Assembly: GCF_000224785.1 (NCBI RefSeq)
Contig: NZ_AGAV01000015.1
Location: forward strand, 248,001 to 312,000
Direction of reading: 5' to 3'
Origin: Lentibacillus jeotgali
Lineage (GTDB): Bacteria > Bacillota > Bacilli > Bacillales > Amphibacillaceae
DNA: 64,000 nucleotides
Every line of letters begins with the position of its first letter. The first letter of the stretch is position 1. This document shows positions 22,866 to 30,800 of this stretch, one piece after another. Both the position numbers and the translations under genes were made by a program. The notes under the pieces are model-generated. The model did no database searches and was not told where the DNA came from. It worked only from the letters and a program-made list of their open reading frames with translations.

Positions 22866-24488
22866 CTAGTCATCAAGATTCCTATCCTCCAAGACTTCGA
22901 GTGCGGATCTTCTTTTCTTACGCCGCTTATCCTGCCGATCAATATGAATGGTTGGCGGCTGATAATCCTTGGTTGCGCGGATATCTTCATTGGAGGCCCG
23001 CATGAATGACCAGGCGAGGAGCCCCATAATAAACAGAACTGGGAAACCGGCGACAATACTGGCAGTCTGCAGTGTCTGTAAATCGCCGATAAACATTAAA
23101 ACAAGAGGCATCAGACACAGGGTGAATGCCCAAAAAAGACGATTCCAGCGCAGTGGCTCGGCTTTGACTTCCTTTTGGACAACAGCAGACAGGATGTAGG
23201 ACGATGAATCGAATGTTGTTGCGAGGAAGATGATTGCCAGAATTGTGAACACTGCCACCATAATCCACGACATCGGCAGCTGATTCAGAATGGCGATGAT
23301 GGCAGCAGGTGCACCGTTTTCGTTCATGAAGCCAACAACGTCAAAACGGCCGGTCAGCTGTAGATGCAGACCGAAGTTTCCCATGATGCCGAAAAATAAG
23401 ATACAGCCAAGCGTACCATATACCATTGTGCCGAATATCATCTCCTGGATGGTCCGGCCGCGCGAAATCCGGGCAACAAACAAACCCACAAATGGTGCGT
23501 AGACAAGCCACCATGCCCAGTAGAATACTGTCCATGCTTCCGGAAATCCTGTCTCGGTAAAGCCGCCAACGGTAGCAAATGGCTCAAGCCAGGTAGCCAT
23601 TTTAAAGAAGTCGTCAACAATAAGGCCGATACTGGTGAAGGTCGTTTCACTGATAAATAATGATGGCCCGAAAACAAAAATAAAGGCGAGCACAAAAATA
23701 GCGAGCCAAAGATTGATGTCACTCAGCACTCTGATTCCGTTCCGCAGACCAGAGTACGCACTGACTGCAAATATTGCGGTACAAATGAGCATAATCACAG
23801 CTTTCATTGTAAGGTTTACCGGCAGACCGGTTACGTCATTAACGCCTTCTGCAATCATCGGTGTCCCCAGCGCCAACGTCGTTCCGGCACCACCCATAAG
23901 ACCAAACATGAATAGAACATCAATGACAACCCCAAGTGGTGTATCGACTAATCGGCCAAGAACAGGTCTGACAGCTTCACTAATTTTCAGGACCGGCTTT
24001 TTGCGGACATAATAAAAGTAAGCTATCGGCAGCGCCGGCAAGGTATAGATTGCCCATGCAATCGGCCCCCAATGGAAGATACCGTATGCCGGTGCATAAT
24101 TCATGGCTTCCTTCGATTCAGGTTCTATGCCGAACGGCGGACCCTGGTAATAGTAGGCCCACTCAATCATTCCCCAGTAAAGGATGCTCGAACCGATACC
24201 CGCAGCGAACAGCATGGCTGCCCATGATATCGTGCCAAATTCCTTTTCAGCATCTTTATCGCCAAGTTTGATATGGCCATTTTTGCTGAATGCAACAAAA
24301 ATCAGAAAGGCAAAAGCAGCCAGACCGAAAATTAAATATAAGACCCCAAAATTACCGGTCATAAACTCATTTGCCATATTAACGAATTCTTTACCTGTTT
24401 CAGGGAAAACCGCCAACGGGATGGAGACAGCAAGCAGCAGAAATAAAGCACCAAAAAATGTCGGCCAATCGATCAAATCTTTGTTCAT
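22866..24488 (-). CDS. BCCT family transporter (betaine/carnitine/choline)
   Basis: A 540-residue, twelve-helix BCCT protein. Helix 8 carries the aromatic substrate box FYWAWWLVYAPFVGLFVARI and SRGRT. A long basic tail (RQDKRRKKRRSALEV) resembles osmosensing BCCT tails. The unwound helix 3 reads AGIGSSILYWG rather than the AGMGIGxxF/YWG glycine motif of Na+-coupled betaine carriers such as BetP and OpuD. The following EWAYYYQGPPFGIEP resembles carnitine-type BCCTs. The ATG at 24488 is used because AAAGGGTG precedes it. It is co-transcribed with the NhaC-like gene. Confidence 0.9.
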   Translation of the reverse strand: MNKDLIDWPTFFGALFLLLAVSIPLAVFPETGKEFVNMANEFMTGNFGVLYLIFGLAAFAFLIFVAFSKNGHIKLGDKDAEKEFGTISWAAMLFAAGIGSSILYWGMIEWAYYYQGPPFGIEPESKEAMNYAPAYGIFHWGPIAWAIYTLPALPIAYFYYVRKKPVLKISEAVRPVLGRLVDTPLGVVIDVLFMFGLMGGAGTTLALGTPMIAEGVNDVTGLPVNLTMKAVIMLICTAIFAVSAYSGLRNGIRVLSDINLWLAIFVLAFIFVFGPSLFISETTFTSIGLIVDDFFKMATWLEPFATVGGFTETGFPEAWTVFYWAWWLVYAPFVGLFVARISRGRTIQEMIFGTMVYGTLGCILFFGIMGNFGLHLQLTGRFDVVGFMNENGAPAAIIAILNQLPMSWIMVAVFTILAIIFLATTFDSSSYILSAVVQKEVKAEPLRWNRLFWAFTLCLMPLVLMFIGDLQTLQTASIVAGFPVLFIMGLLAWSFMRASNEDIRATKDYQPPTIHIDRQDKRRKKRRSALEVLEDRNLDD

Positions 24489-24715
24489 TATTTTCACCCT
24501 TTCTACCGATAGCTTTTCTAGATGTTTGCAGGATATTCATTGATGATGAAATGTTTGGATGGATGCTGGTAATAAGGACGGTTATGGTAAAAAGGGTGCG
24601 TGAGTCAATAAAGGGTTTGAAAGTACTATAGAGGGATTTTTAGGGAGGAGATCCCCAAGTTGTTATGAATTTCCCCCGAAGTTCACAAAAGTCTTAGTTT
24701 CCAGTGGGTATATAC

Positions 24716-24752
24716 AAAAAAGCTGTATGAACTCAAAAAATGTTCATACAGC
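24716..24752 (-). terminator. Terminator of dapA
   Basis: An 11-bp stem GCTGTATGAAC / GTTCATACAGC; on the minus strand it ends in TTTTTT. Confidence 0.92.
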
Positions 24753-24765
24753 GGATGGATGGGCA

Positions 24766-25653
24766 TTAGCCGGCTTCAGTTATTTGATTCGGCGGGAGCA
24801 TTTGCCGCAGCTGCTGTTTTTCTTCGCTTGATAACGGGATCATTGGCAGACGGACATCTCCAACGTAAATCCCCATCATGTTAAGGGCTGCTTTAACAGG
24901 GGACGGGCTTGGCTGAGCAAACAGCGCCTGCATCGTCGGAAGCAGTTTCTGATGGATGAAAGCTGCATTCTGTACGTCACCGTTTTTGAAGCTTTGGGCC
25001 ATTTCCTTCATGTCGCTCCCGATAATATGCGAGGCGACAGATATCACGCCGCTTCCGCCAATCGTCAGTGCAGGAAGTGTCAGACTGTCATCACCGCTGT
25101 AGAGGGTGAACTCATCAGACGTTTTACTGACGATTTCAGTCATCGCATCAAGGTTGCCGCTCGCTTCTTTAACCGACACAATGTTACTGATCTCAGACAA
25201 CCGAATAGTGGTTTCAGGAGCGATTGCCACTGCACTGCGGCCCGGTACATTGTAAAGCATGACAGGAAGGGATGTTGCCTGTGCTATTGCTTTATAATGC
25301 TGATACAGACCTTCTTGGGAAGGCTTGTTATAGTATGGTGTCGTGAGCATGATTGCATCGATACCGGTCGCTTCTGCCTGCTGTGTCAGCTCAATGGAAG
25401 CCCATGTGCTGTTTGACCCTGTTCCTGCAATGACAGCTGCCCGTCCATCTGCAACTTGTGCGACAAAGCGGAACAAGTCCAGTTTTTCGTTATTTGTCAG
25501 GGTTGGGGATTCACCTGTCGTACCTGCAACGACTAATCCGTCCGAACCATTTGCAATTAAATAATTGACTAATGTACGTGTTGCGTTGAAATCAATATCA
25601 CCATTTTGATCAAATGGGGTCACCATTGCGGTTAAAACTTGGCCGAAATTCAT
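24766..25653 (-). CDS. dapA: 4-hydroxy-tetrahydrodipicolinate synthase
   Basis: A 295-residue TIM-barrel aldolase condensing pyruvate with aspartate semialdehyde, the first committed step to lysine and diaminopimelate. The Schiff-base lysine is K162 (SVKEASGN), with Y134 and R139 in MLYNVPGRS and the GTTGESP loop at residues 44-50. It stands alone, outside an asd-dapG operon. A lysine riboswitch with terminator precedes it, so synthesis drops when lysine is plentiful. Because most Bacilli keep another dapA with asd/dapG, this may be the lysine-responsive copy; that cannot be checked here. Confidence 0.95.
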   Translation of the reverse strand: MNFGQVLTAMVTPFDQNGDIDFNATRTLVNYLIANGSDGLVVAGTTGESPTLTNNEKLDLFRFVAQVADGRAAVIAGTGSNSTWASIELTQQAEATGIDAIMLTTPYYNKPSQEGLYQHYKAIAQATSLPVMLYNVPGRSAVAIAPETTIRLSEISNIVSVKEASGNLDAMTEIVSKTSDEFTLYSGDDSLTLPALTIGGSGVISVASHIIGSDMKEMAQSFKNGDVQNAAFIHQKLLPTMQALFAQPSPSPVKAALNMMGIYVGDVRLPMIPLSSEEKQQLRQMLPPNQITEAG

Positions 25654-25708
25654 TGCTTATTCACACCCTTTTAAAAGTTTTTTAAAAGGCTATCCCCCAT
25701 TTTCGCAA

Positions 25709-25946
25709 TAAAAAAACAACAACGAGGGTACGCTGTTGCAGCAGAAACGTGACAATAACCGTTTCTTTGCGCAAGATAGCCCTCCATATAGTTTCCTATA
25801 TGACAGTCCTGTATTTTTTCAATAGCAGAACCAACTTCGAGAATATGAGCTTCTCTTAAGTTTCGGCGAACGCCCCTTTTCACAATCGTCAGCAGACCCC
25901 ATAGTCCTCTTATTGTGTACTGATGGTCTTCGCACCTCTACCCCAC
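25709..25946 (-). promoter_or_regulatory. Lysine riboswitch (L-box) controlling dapA
   Basis: On the minus strand the leader carries the L-box landmarks in order: GTAGAGGTGCGAAGACCATC and AGTA, then GTGAAAAGGGGCGTTCGCCG, GAAGTTGG and finally GGAGGGCTATCTTGCG (25770-25785 on the plus strand). The P1-closing and lysine-pocket segments are therefore present. The terminator of the expression platform (CAACAGCG / CGTTGTTG plus seven T, 25711-25739) lies 55 bp before the dapA start. Lysine binding should favour termination. Confidence 0.93.
25711..25739 (-). terminator. Expression-platform terminator of the lysine riboswitch
   Basis: On the minus strand an 8-bp stem CAACAGCG / CGTTGTTG with a 6-nt loop, followed by TTTTTTT. 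Confidence 0.85.
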
Positions 25947-26100
25947 TTCAATCTATTGAAATGGAAAATATTTAATTAAATTTAACATAACACAGGGTTC
26001 CTGGAATTTCAAGGCATTATTAAGAAATTTAATAGGTAAACCTTAATCCGGAAAATTCCTTTATGTTCTTTTCATAATTTTTACTGCTTTGAATTCTCGG

Positions 26101-26566
26101 AGTTGATGTAAACTGCGACATAGTGAACATTTCAATAAAGAATGGTCCTATCATTCTGATTATCGATAAGTGCTTTGAGACGCTCCGGCAATATACTTCG
26201 CTTTCCATGGGCACGGCCTCAGCCTCCCCGAAAAGCAAAGATCGCTTTTCTGCGGGGTCTTCGGACACGTGCTTTTCCCATAGGAGTCTTCGTATATTGC
26301 CTCCGCTGAGAATTGCTCACTGTAGTTTTATTCGATTATGGCGAAAAAAGAAACGTTAATAACGATTTAAACCAGCAGCTGGAATATGCGAGACTCCTGT
26401 GGGACAGCGAGCCTAAGAGACCCCACAGCGAGCGGTCTTTGCGAGCGAGGAGGCTCGTGGTGAGCCCACGGAAAGCGAGTATATTCCAGCTGTGTCGCCA
26501 GAAAGCTTACCTAAATGCTCTAATAAGACTTTACGTCGCAGTTTATACATTTTTGTTAAAAACAAC
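26101..26566. mobile_element. MITE-like composite repeat element, copy 2 (about 466 bp)
   Basis: The left terminal repeat TAAACTGCGAC is at 26109-26119, and the right GTCGCAGTTTA at 26535-26545 is followed by AAAAACAAC at 26558-26566. The interior holds two inverted units; the right one (about 26385-26500) is complete, with GCGAGACTCCTGTGGGACAG and GCGAGGAGGCTCGTGGTGAG segments. Similar 'GAGACTCCTG ... GAGGAGGCTC' units are, from memory, common between genes in Bacillaceae. Apart from the internal deletion in copy 1, the two copies differ by only a few bases. No transposase is encoded. Confidence 0.82.
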
Positions 26567-26644
26567 TTTTTTTAATCTATTGCAACGGAGGGGTTTCTAT
26601 GATAGCCTATTAAATACAATATATATTAATAAGTTTTAATAGAT

Positions 26645-26660
26645 ACACTATATATAGTGT
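26645..26660. promoter_or_regulatory. NrdR box
   Basis: ACACTATATATAGTGT is a perfect 16-bp palindrome equal to the NrdR-box consensus. A much weaker partner (ACAATATATATTAAT at 26616-26630) lies 29 bp upstream; tandem boxes are usual. It sits just before the cobalamin riboswitch of the ribonucleotide reductase operon. Confidence 0.88.
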
Positions 26661-26666
26661 TCGCTA

Positions 26667-26945
26667 ATTAAGGTGACAATTTCGTCTTAAAAGGGAATCC
26701 GGTGGAACTCCGGAACTGTCCCCGCAACTGTAAGTGTGGACGAACTGGCTATCCACTGTATCGTAAGCTTCACGGCAGCTATACGGGAAGGGCCTCAGTA
26801 GACAGAAGCACAAGTCAGGAGACCTGCCTTAGTTTGGGCGTTTCAATCCTCGGGGTAAGCGATGGTGAGACGATAGGAACATATTGCATATTTCTGTCGT
26901 TTTATAACCGTTCATCCCCGGGGTGAGCGGTTTTTATTATTTTTA
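26667..26945 (+). promoter_or_regulatory. Cobalamin riboswitch controlling ribonucleotide reductase
   Basis: Conserved B12-box features appear in order: AAAAGGGAA, CCGGTGGAACTCCGGAACTG, CCCCGCAACTGTAAG, GACGAA and AAGTCAGGAGACCTGCC (26811-26827). The expression platform ends in an intrinsic terminator (26906-26945) directly before the AAGGAGG site of the first gene. Adenosylcobalamin should terminate transcription of this B12-independent reductase, which makes sense if the genome also encodes a B12-dependent class II enzyme. Confidence 0.95.
26906..26945 (+). terminator. Expression-platform terminator of the cobalamin riboswitch
   Basis: AACCGTTCATCCCC / GGGGTGAGCGGTT stem followed by TTTATTATTTTT. 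Confidence 0.85.
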
Positions 26946-26958
26946 AGGAGGCAAAGTC

Positions 26959-29169
26959 ATGACACTGACAATAACCGGCGAGTTTGAGCCATTAGTTGAA
27001 CAGGTGACCCAAGGACTGGACGTTGATAAGGAAGCAATTTTGGACAAAGCACGTAACAATGATGCCCCCGTTGATAAAGATCATTTAATAAAATTGGCAC
27101 TGGAAAATATCGATGAGGCGAATCCCGATTGGACATTTGTCGCTGCAAGATTGTATCTGCAGACATTGTATGAACAAGCAGCAGAAAACAGAGGTTATGA
27201 TGACACTCGTCAATATGGTGATTTTCATCGGCTTATTACCGCATTGACCGAGAAAGGTATTTATTCAGACCACTTGCTGCAAAAATACAGCAGACGGGAA
27301 ATCGAATACTTCGGTAAAATGATTATGCCGGAACGGGATTTATTGTTCAACTATCTTGGACTGTATACCCTGACCACTCGTTATCTGGCAACTGACCATG
27401 ATAAATACATATATGAACTGCCACAGGAACGCTGGATGATCATTGCGATGCATCTGATGCAGGATGAGGATTCCGAGTACCGCGGACACTACGTAGCTGA
27501 AACCTATTGGGCGCTCAGCAATCTGTATATGACGGTTGCCACGCCAACCCTAACGAATGCGGGTAAAACACACGGCCAGTTATCGAGCTGCTTTATAGAT
27601 ACCGTTGATGACAGTCTACAGTCCATTTATGACAGTAATACCGATATTGCCAAGCTTTCAAAAAATGGCGGCGGGATTGGGGTTTACATGGGAAAAATCC
27701 GCAGCCGCGGCAGCTCGATCAAAGGTTTCAAAGGCATGTCAAGCGGAGTTGTCCCGTGGATTAAACAGCTGAACAATACGGCAGTCAGTGTCGATCAGCT
27801 GGGGACGCGGAAAGGCGCTATCGCTATTTATCTTGATGTCTGGCATGCAGATATTGAAGCATTTCTTGACTTGAAGCTCAATAATGGAGATGAACGGCTG
27901 CGTGCGCACGATATTTTCACAGGTGTCTGTCTGCCGGATTATTTTATGGAACAGGTAGAGAAACGCGGTGACTGGTACTTATTCGATCCGCATGAAGTGC
28001 GACAAGTAATGGGCTATTCGCTTGAGGAATGCTATGATGAAGAGCGCGGCGCTGGGTCGTGGCGCGAGCGCTATCTGGAATGTGTGCGGTCCGAAGAGCT
28101 TACGAAGCGTGTGGTCCCGGCAATTGATATTATGAAACGGATAATGAAATCGCAATTGGAGGCCGGGACACCGTTCATGTTTTACCGGGATGAGGTGAAC
28201 CGGCAAAATAATAACCCGCACGAAGGCATGATTTACTGCTCCAATTTGTGCACGGAGATTACCCAGAACCAGTCACCGACCGAATTTTTGGAGGAACTGA
28301 CCGAAGCGGACGGCACTATCGTGAAAAAATATAAGCCCGGTGACTATGTCGTCTGCAACTTGAGTTCAATCAATCTTGGCCGGGCTGTGCCGGATCAGGT
28401 TCTGGAGCGTTTGATCAGCATACAGGTCCGCATGCTTGATAACGTGATTGACATAAACACACTGCCTTTGAAGCAGACGCAGATGACCAACTGGAAATAC
28501 CGTGCTATCGGTCTTGGAACATTCGGCTGGCACCATCTGCTGGCAAAGGAAAATATCGGCTGGGAGTCAGAAGAGGCTGTTGATTATGCTGATGAACTTT
28601 ATGAACAAATCGCCTACCTGACAATCAAGACAAGCATGGAACTGAGCAGGGAAAAAGGCAGCTATCCGGCGTTTGCGGGCAGCAAATGGCAGACAGGGCA
28701 ATATTTTTGCGATAAAGGTTATACCGGTGAAAAATGGGATGATCTTAAACGGGATGTAATGGAACAAGGCATTCGCAATGGCTATCTGATGGCCGTTGCG
28801 CCAAATTCATCCACGTCGATGATTGCATATTCGACTGCCAGCATCGATCCGGTATTCAAACCGTTTTATTTTGAAGAAAAGAAGGACTTCAAAATTGCCG
28901 TGACAGCACCTGAACTGGATCATAACACATACGGGATTTACCGCCGGTCAGCGTATATTCTCGATCAACGCTGGTCGGTCAGACAGAATGCGGCACGGCA
29001 GAAACATATCGACCAGAGTATTTCATTCAATTTTTATGTGCCGAATACGATTAAAGCTTCTGTCCTCCTTGATTTGCACCTGCAAGCGTGGAAGGAAGGT
29101 TTGAAAACAACGTATTATGTCCGGTCAACGGCCAACGATGTCGAAGAATGTGAGTGGTGTGAAAGTTGA
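26959..29169 (+). CDS. nrdA: Class I ribonucleoside-diphosphate reductase, alpha subunit
   Basis: A 736-residue catalytic subunit. The redox-active cysteines lie in LSSCFI and VVCNLSSINLG, the radical site is CSNLCTEI (Asn-Leu-Cys-Thr-Glu), the radical-transfer tyrosines are TTYYVRS, and the C-terminal shuttle is CEWCES. APNSSTSMIA is the phosphate-binding loop. The N-terminus aligns with the last two thirds of an ATP-cone but lacks the usual KRDG strand, so overall-activity regulation by dATP may be lost. It is first of three overlapping genes, behind an NrdR box and a cobalamin riboswitch. The start has AAGGAGG 8 nt upstream. Confidence 0.93.
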   Translation: MTLTITGEFEPLVEQVTQGLDVDKEAILDKARNNDAPVDKDHLIKLALENIDEANPDWTFVAARLYLQTLYEQAAENRGYDDTRQYGDFHRLITALTEKGIYSDHLLQKYSRREIEYFGKMIMPERDLLFNYLGLYTLTTRYLATDHDKYIYELPQERWMIIAMHLMQDEDSEYRGHYVAETYWALSNLYMTVATPTLTNAGKTHGQLSSCFIDTVDDSLQSIYDSNTDIAKLSKNGGGIGVYMGKIRSRGSSIKGFKGMSSGVVPWIKQLNNTAVSVDQLGTRKGAIAIYLDVWHADIEAFLDLKLNNGDERLRAHDIFTGVCLPDYFMEQVEKRGDWYLFDPHEVRQVMGYSLEECYDEERGAGSWRERYLECVRSEELTKRVVPAIDIMKRIMKSQLEAGTPFMFYRDEVNRQNNNPHEGMIYCSNLCTEITQNQSPTEFLEELTEADGTIVKKYKPGDYVVCNLSSINLGRAVPDQVLERLISIQVRMLDNVIDINTLPLKQTQMTNWKYRAIGLGTFGWHHLLAKENIGWESEEAVDYADELYEQIAYLTIKTSMELSREKGSYPAFAGSKWQTGQYFCDKGYTGEKWDDLKRDVMEQGIRNGYLMAVAPNSSTSMIAYSTASIDPVFKPFYFEEKKDFKIAVTAPELDHNTYGIYRRSAYILDQRWSVRQNAARQKHIDQSISFNFYVPNTIKASVLLDLHLQAWKEGLKTTYYVRSTANDVEECEWCES

Positions 29170-29600
29170 GAACCTTGATCGCCTATTTATCATACAGCGG
29201 CAATACGAAAGAAACTGCTGAACTGATTGCTGGTAACCTGGCAGCTGATGGCGATGCGGCAGATATGCATCGGATTGGCATTGATCCGCCGGTTAGCGCG
29301 TCCGCGTATGATTTGATTTTCATCGGTGCGTTTACGTGGGAGATGGGTGCGACCCCTGATGAGGTGAAAGATTTTGTGCTGGAAGTGGGCTATAAACCGG
29401 ACAATGTCGCCCTATTCGGTACAGGGGATACGCAATTCGGCGGTGACGAGCTCTTTTGCCTGGCCGTGGATAAACTGGCCCGATTTTACCAGAGCAGATG
29501 GGACGGATTGAAAATCGAGCAGTCGCCGCGCGGCTCACAGGAATTTATCGTAAAAAATTGGCTGAAAGGAGTTCTTCATGATGTCAAAAATCTTACTTGA
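29166..29600 (+). CDS. Flavodoxin domain protein inside the ribonucleotide reductase operon
   Basis: A 144-residue flavodoxin: the FMN loop is LSYSGNTKETAEL (residues ~8-20), with an FTWEMGATPDEVKDF loop and FGTGDTQFGGDELFC. It starts with TTG in a TTGA overlap with the alpha-subunit stop and itself overlaps the beta gene by 23 bp. In class Ib systems NrdI, a flavodoxin-like protein, builds the dimanganese-tyrosyl cofactor. This protein is closer to an ordinary flavodoxin than to NrdI but sits in that place. It is probably the electron donor or cofactor-assembly partner of this reductase; that is inference. Confidence 0.82.
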   Translation: MRTLIAYLSYSGNTKETAELIAGNLAADGDAADMHRIGIDPPVSASAYDLIFIGAFTWEMGATPDEVKDFVLEVGYKPDNVALFGTGDTQFGGDELFCLAVDKLARFYQSRWDGLKIEQSPRGSQEFIVKNWLKGVLHDVKNLT

Positions 29601-30624
29601 AAAAGCAAAAACCCTGGAACCAATCAACCCGAATAAATCAACCGCCCTGTTCGGCGGGAAGTCAAGCGGCATTCTGAATTGGAACGATATCGCTTATCCA
29701 CACTGGTATAAAATGTATAAACGTCTAATCGGCAACTACTGGCAGGCAGATGAAATCAATATGTCAGACGACTTGCGCCAGTTTTCATCTCTTACTGATG
29801 AGGAACGGGATGCGTATTTGAAAATCATCGGACTGCTATCAACGCTGGATGCGCCGCAAACACGGACGGCGCTGCTGTTATCATTATATGCGACCGATCC
29901 GTCCGTTCAGTCGATCATGGCGGTCATCGCTCAGCAGGAAGCCGTTCATAATGAAAGCTACTCATATGTGCTGTCCTCAGTTGTATCGCTTGATGAGCAG
30001 AATGAGTCGTTTCAGCTTGGGCGAACTGATCCTGTTCTGCTGAAGCGAAACGAAACGATAATGCAGCAATACAATGCGTTTGTTGAGGAACCGACAATTG
30101 AAAATATCCTGAAGACGTGTGTTTATACGGCACTTCTGGAGGGGATGTTTTTCTATTCCGGGTTCGCGTTTTTTTATCATCTCGCACGAAAGAACAAGAT
30201 GGTCGGTACATCAACCATGATTAGTTATATTAACCGGGATGAGCTCGAACACGGACGGTTTATTTCTGAATTATTCCGCGCAACATTGGATGAAAACCCT
30301 GATTTGAATACAGCGGCATTTTCCGATTGGGTTTATAGCAGGTTCAGCGAGTCAGTCGAACTCGAAATCGAATGGTCCGCGTATGTGCTAGCAGAAATTA
30401 ACGGGATTGATCTCGATGAAATGGCTGGATACATCAAGTATCGCGCTAACAAAATGCTGCGCATGATGGGCTTGAGTGAGATTTACCCCGAACATACGGA
30501 AAACCCGATGAAGTGGATTCGCGCGTACGCCGATAATTTTGACGGCACCAAGACAGATTTTTTCGAACAAAAATCACGGCAATATACGAAAACGAGTGAC
30601 CTGAACGGGTTTGATGATTTGTGA
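29578..30624 (+). CDS. nrdB: Class I ribonucleotide reductase, beta (radical) subunit
   Basis: A 348-residue ferritin-like subunit. All metal ligands and the radical tyrosine are present: D91 (LLSTLDAPQ), E121 and H124 (QQEAVHNESY), Y128 at the H+4 position, E188 (TALLEGMFF), E222 and H225 (INRDELEHG). It would hold an Fe2- or Mn2-tyrosyl cofactor and pass the radical to the alpha subunit. An alternative ATG at 29581 gives better spacing to AAAGGAG. Third gene of the operon, 23 bp inside the flavodoxin gene. No convincing terminator was seen before the 21-bp repeats. Confidence 0.93.
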   Translation: MMSKILLEKAKTLEPINPNKSTALFGGKSSGILNWNDIAYPHWYKMYKRLIGNYWQADEINMSDDLRQFSSLTDEERDAYLKIIGLLSTLDAPQTRTALLLSLYATDPSVQSIMAVIAQQEAVHNESYSYVLSSVVSLDEQNESFQLGRTDPVLLKRNETIMQQYNAFVEEPTIENILKTCVYTALLEGMFFYSGFAFFYHLARKNKMVGTSTMISYINRDELEHGRFISELFRATLDENPDLNTAAFSDWVYSRFSESVELEIEWSAYVLAEINGIDLDEMAGYIKYRANKMLRMMGLSEIYPEHTENPMKWIRAYADNFDGTKTDFFEQKSRQYTKTSDLNGFDDL

Positions 30625-30671
30625 GCTAAGCCGGTGGCGTTTTTATCAGAATATCTTGAGAAATCACTTTT

Positions 30672-30734
30672 GCTTAAGTTCACAATAAATTCGCTAAAGT
30701 TCACAATTAAAATACTAAAGTTCTCATTATGACT
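30672..30734 (+). repeat. 21-bp tandem repeat array (three degenerate units)
   Basis: Units at 30672 (GCTTAAGTTCACA), 30693 (GCTAAAGTTCACA) and 30714 (ACTAAAGTTCTCA), each followed by 8 AT-rich bases, exactly 21 bp apart. Same core and period as 13025-13107, again in a gap between convergent genes. Confidence 0.85.
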
Positions 30735-30769
30735 CCCAATTAACAACTGTCTAAGCTTCGATGACATAA

Positions 30770-30800
30770 TAGCCGGTGCGCTCATAAGGCGCATCGGCTA
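30770..30800 (-). terminator. Hairpin at the end of the 426-residue gene
   Basis: A 12-bp stem TAGCCGGTGCGC / GCGCATCGGCTA with a 7-nt loop. On the minus strand it lacks a good T run, so termination would be weak. Confidence 0.45.

Noticed and set aside
25671-25883. 70-codon minus-strand ORF before dapA
   Set aside because: It lies inside the lysine riboswitch and its terminator; the codons follow RNA structure, not protein constraint.
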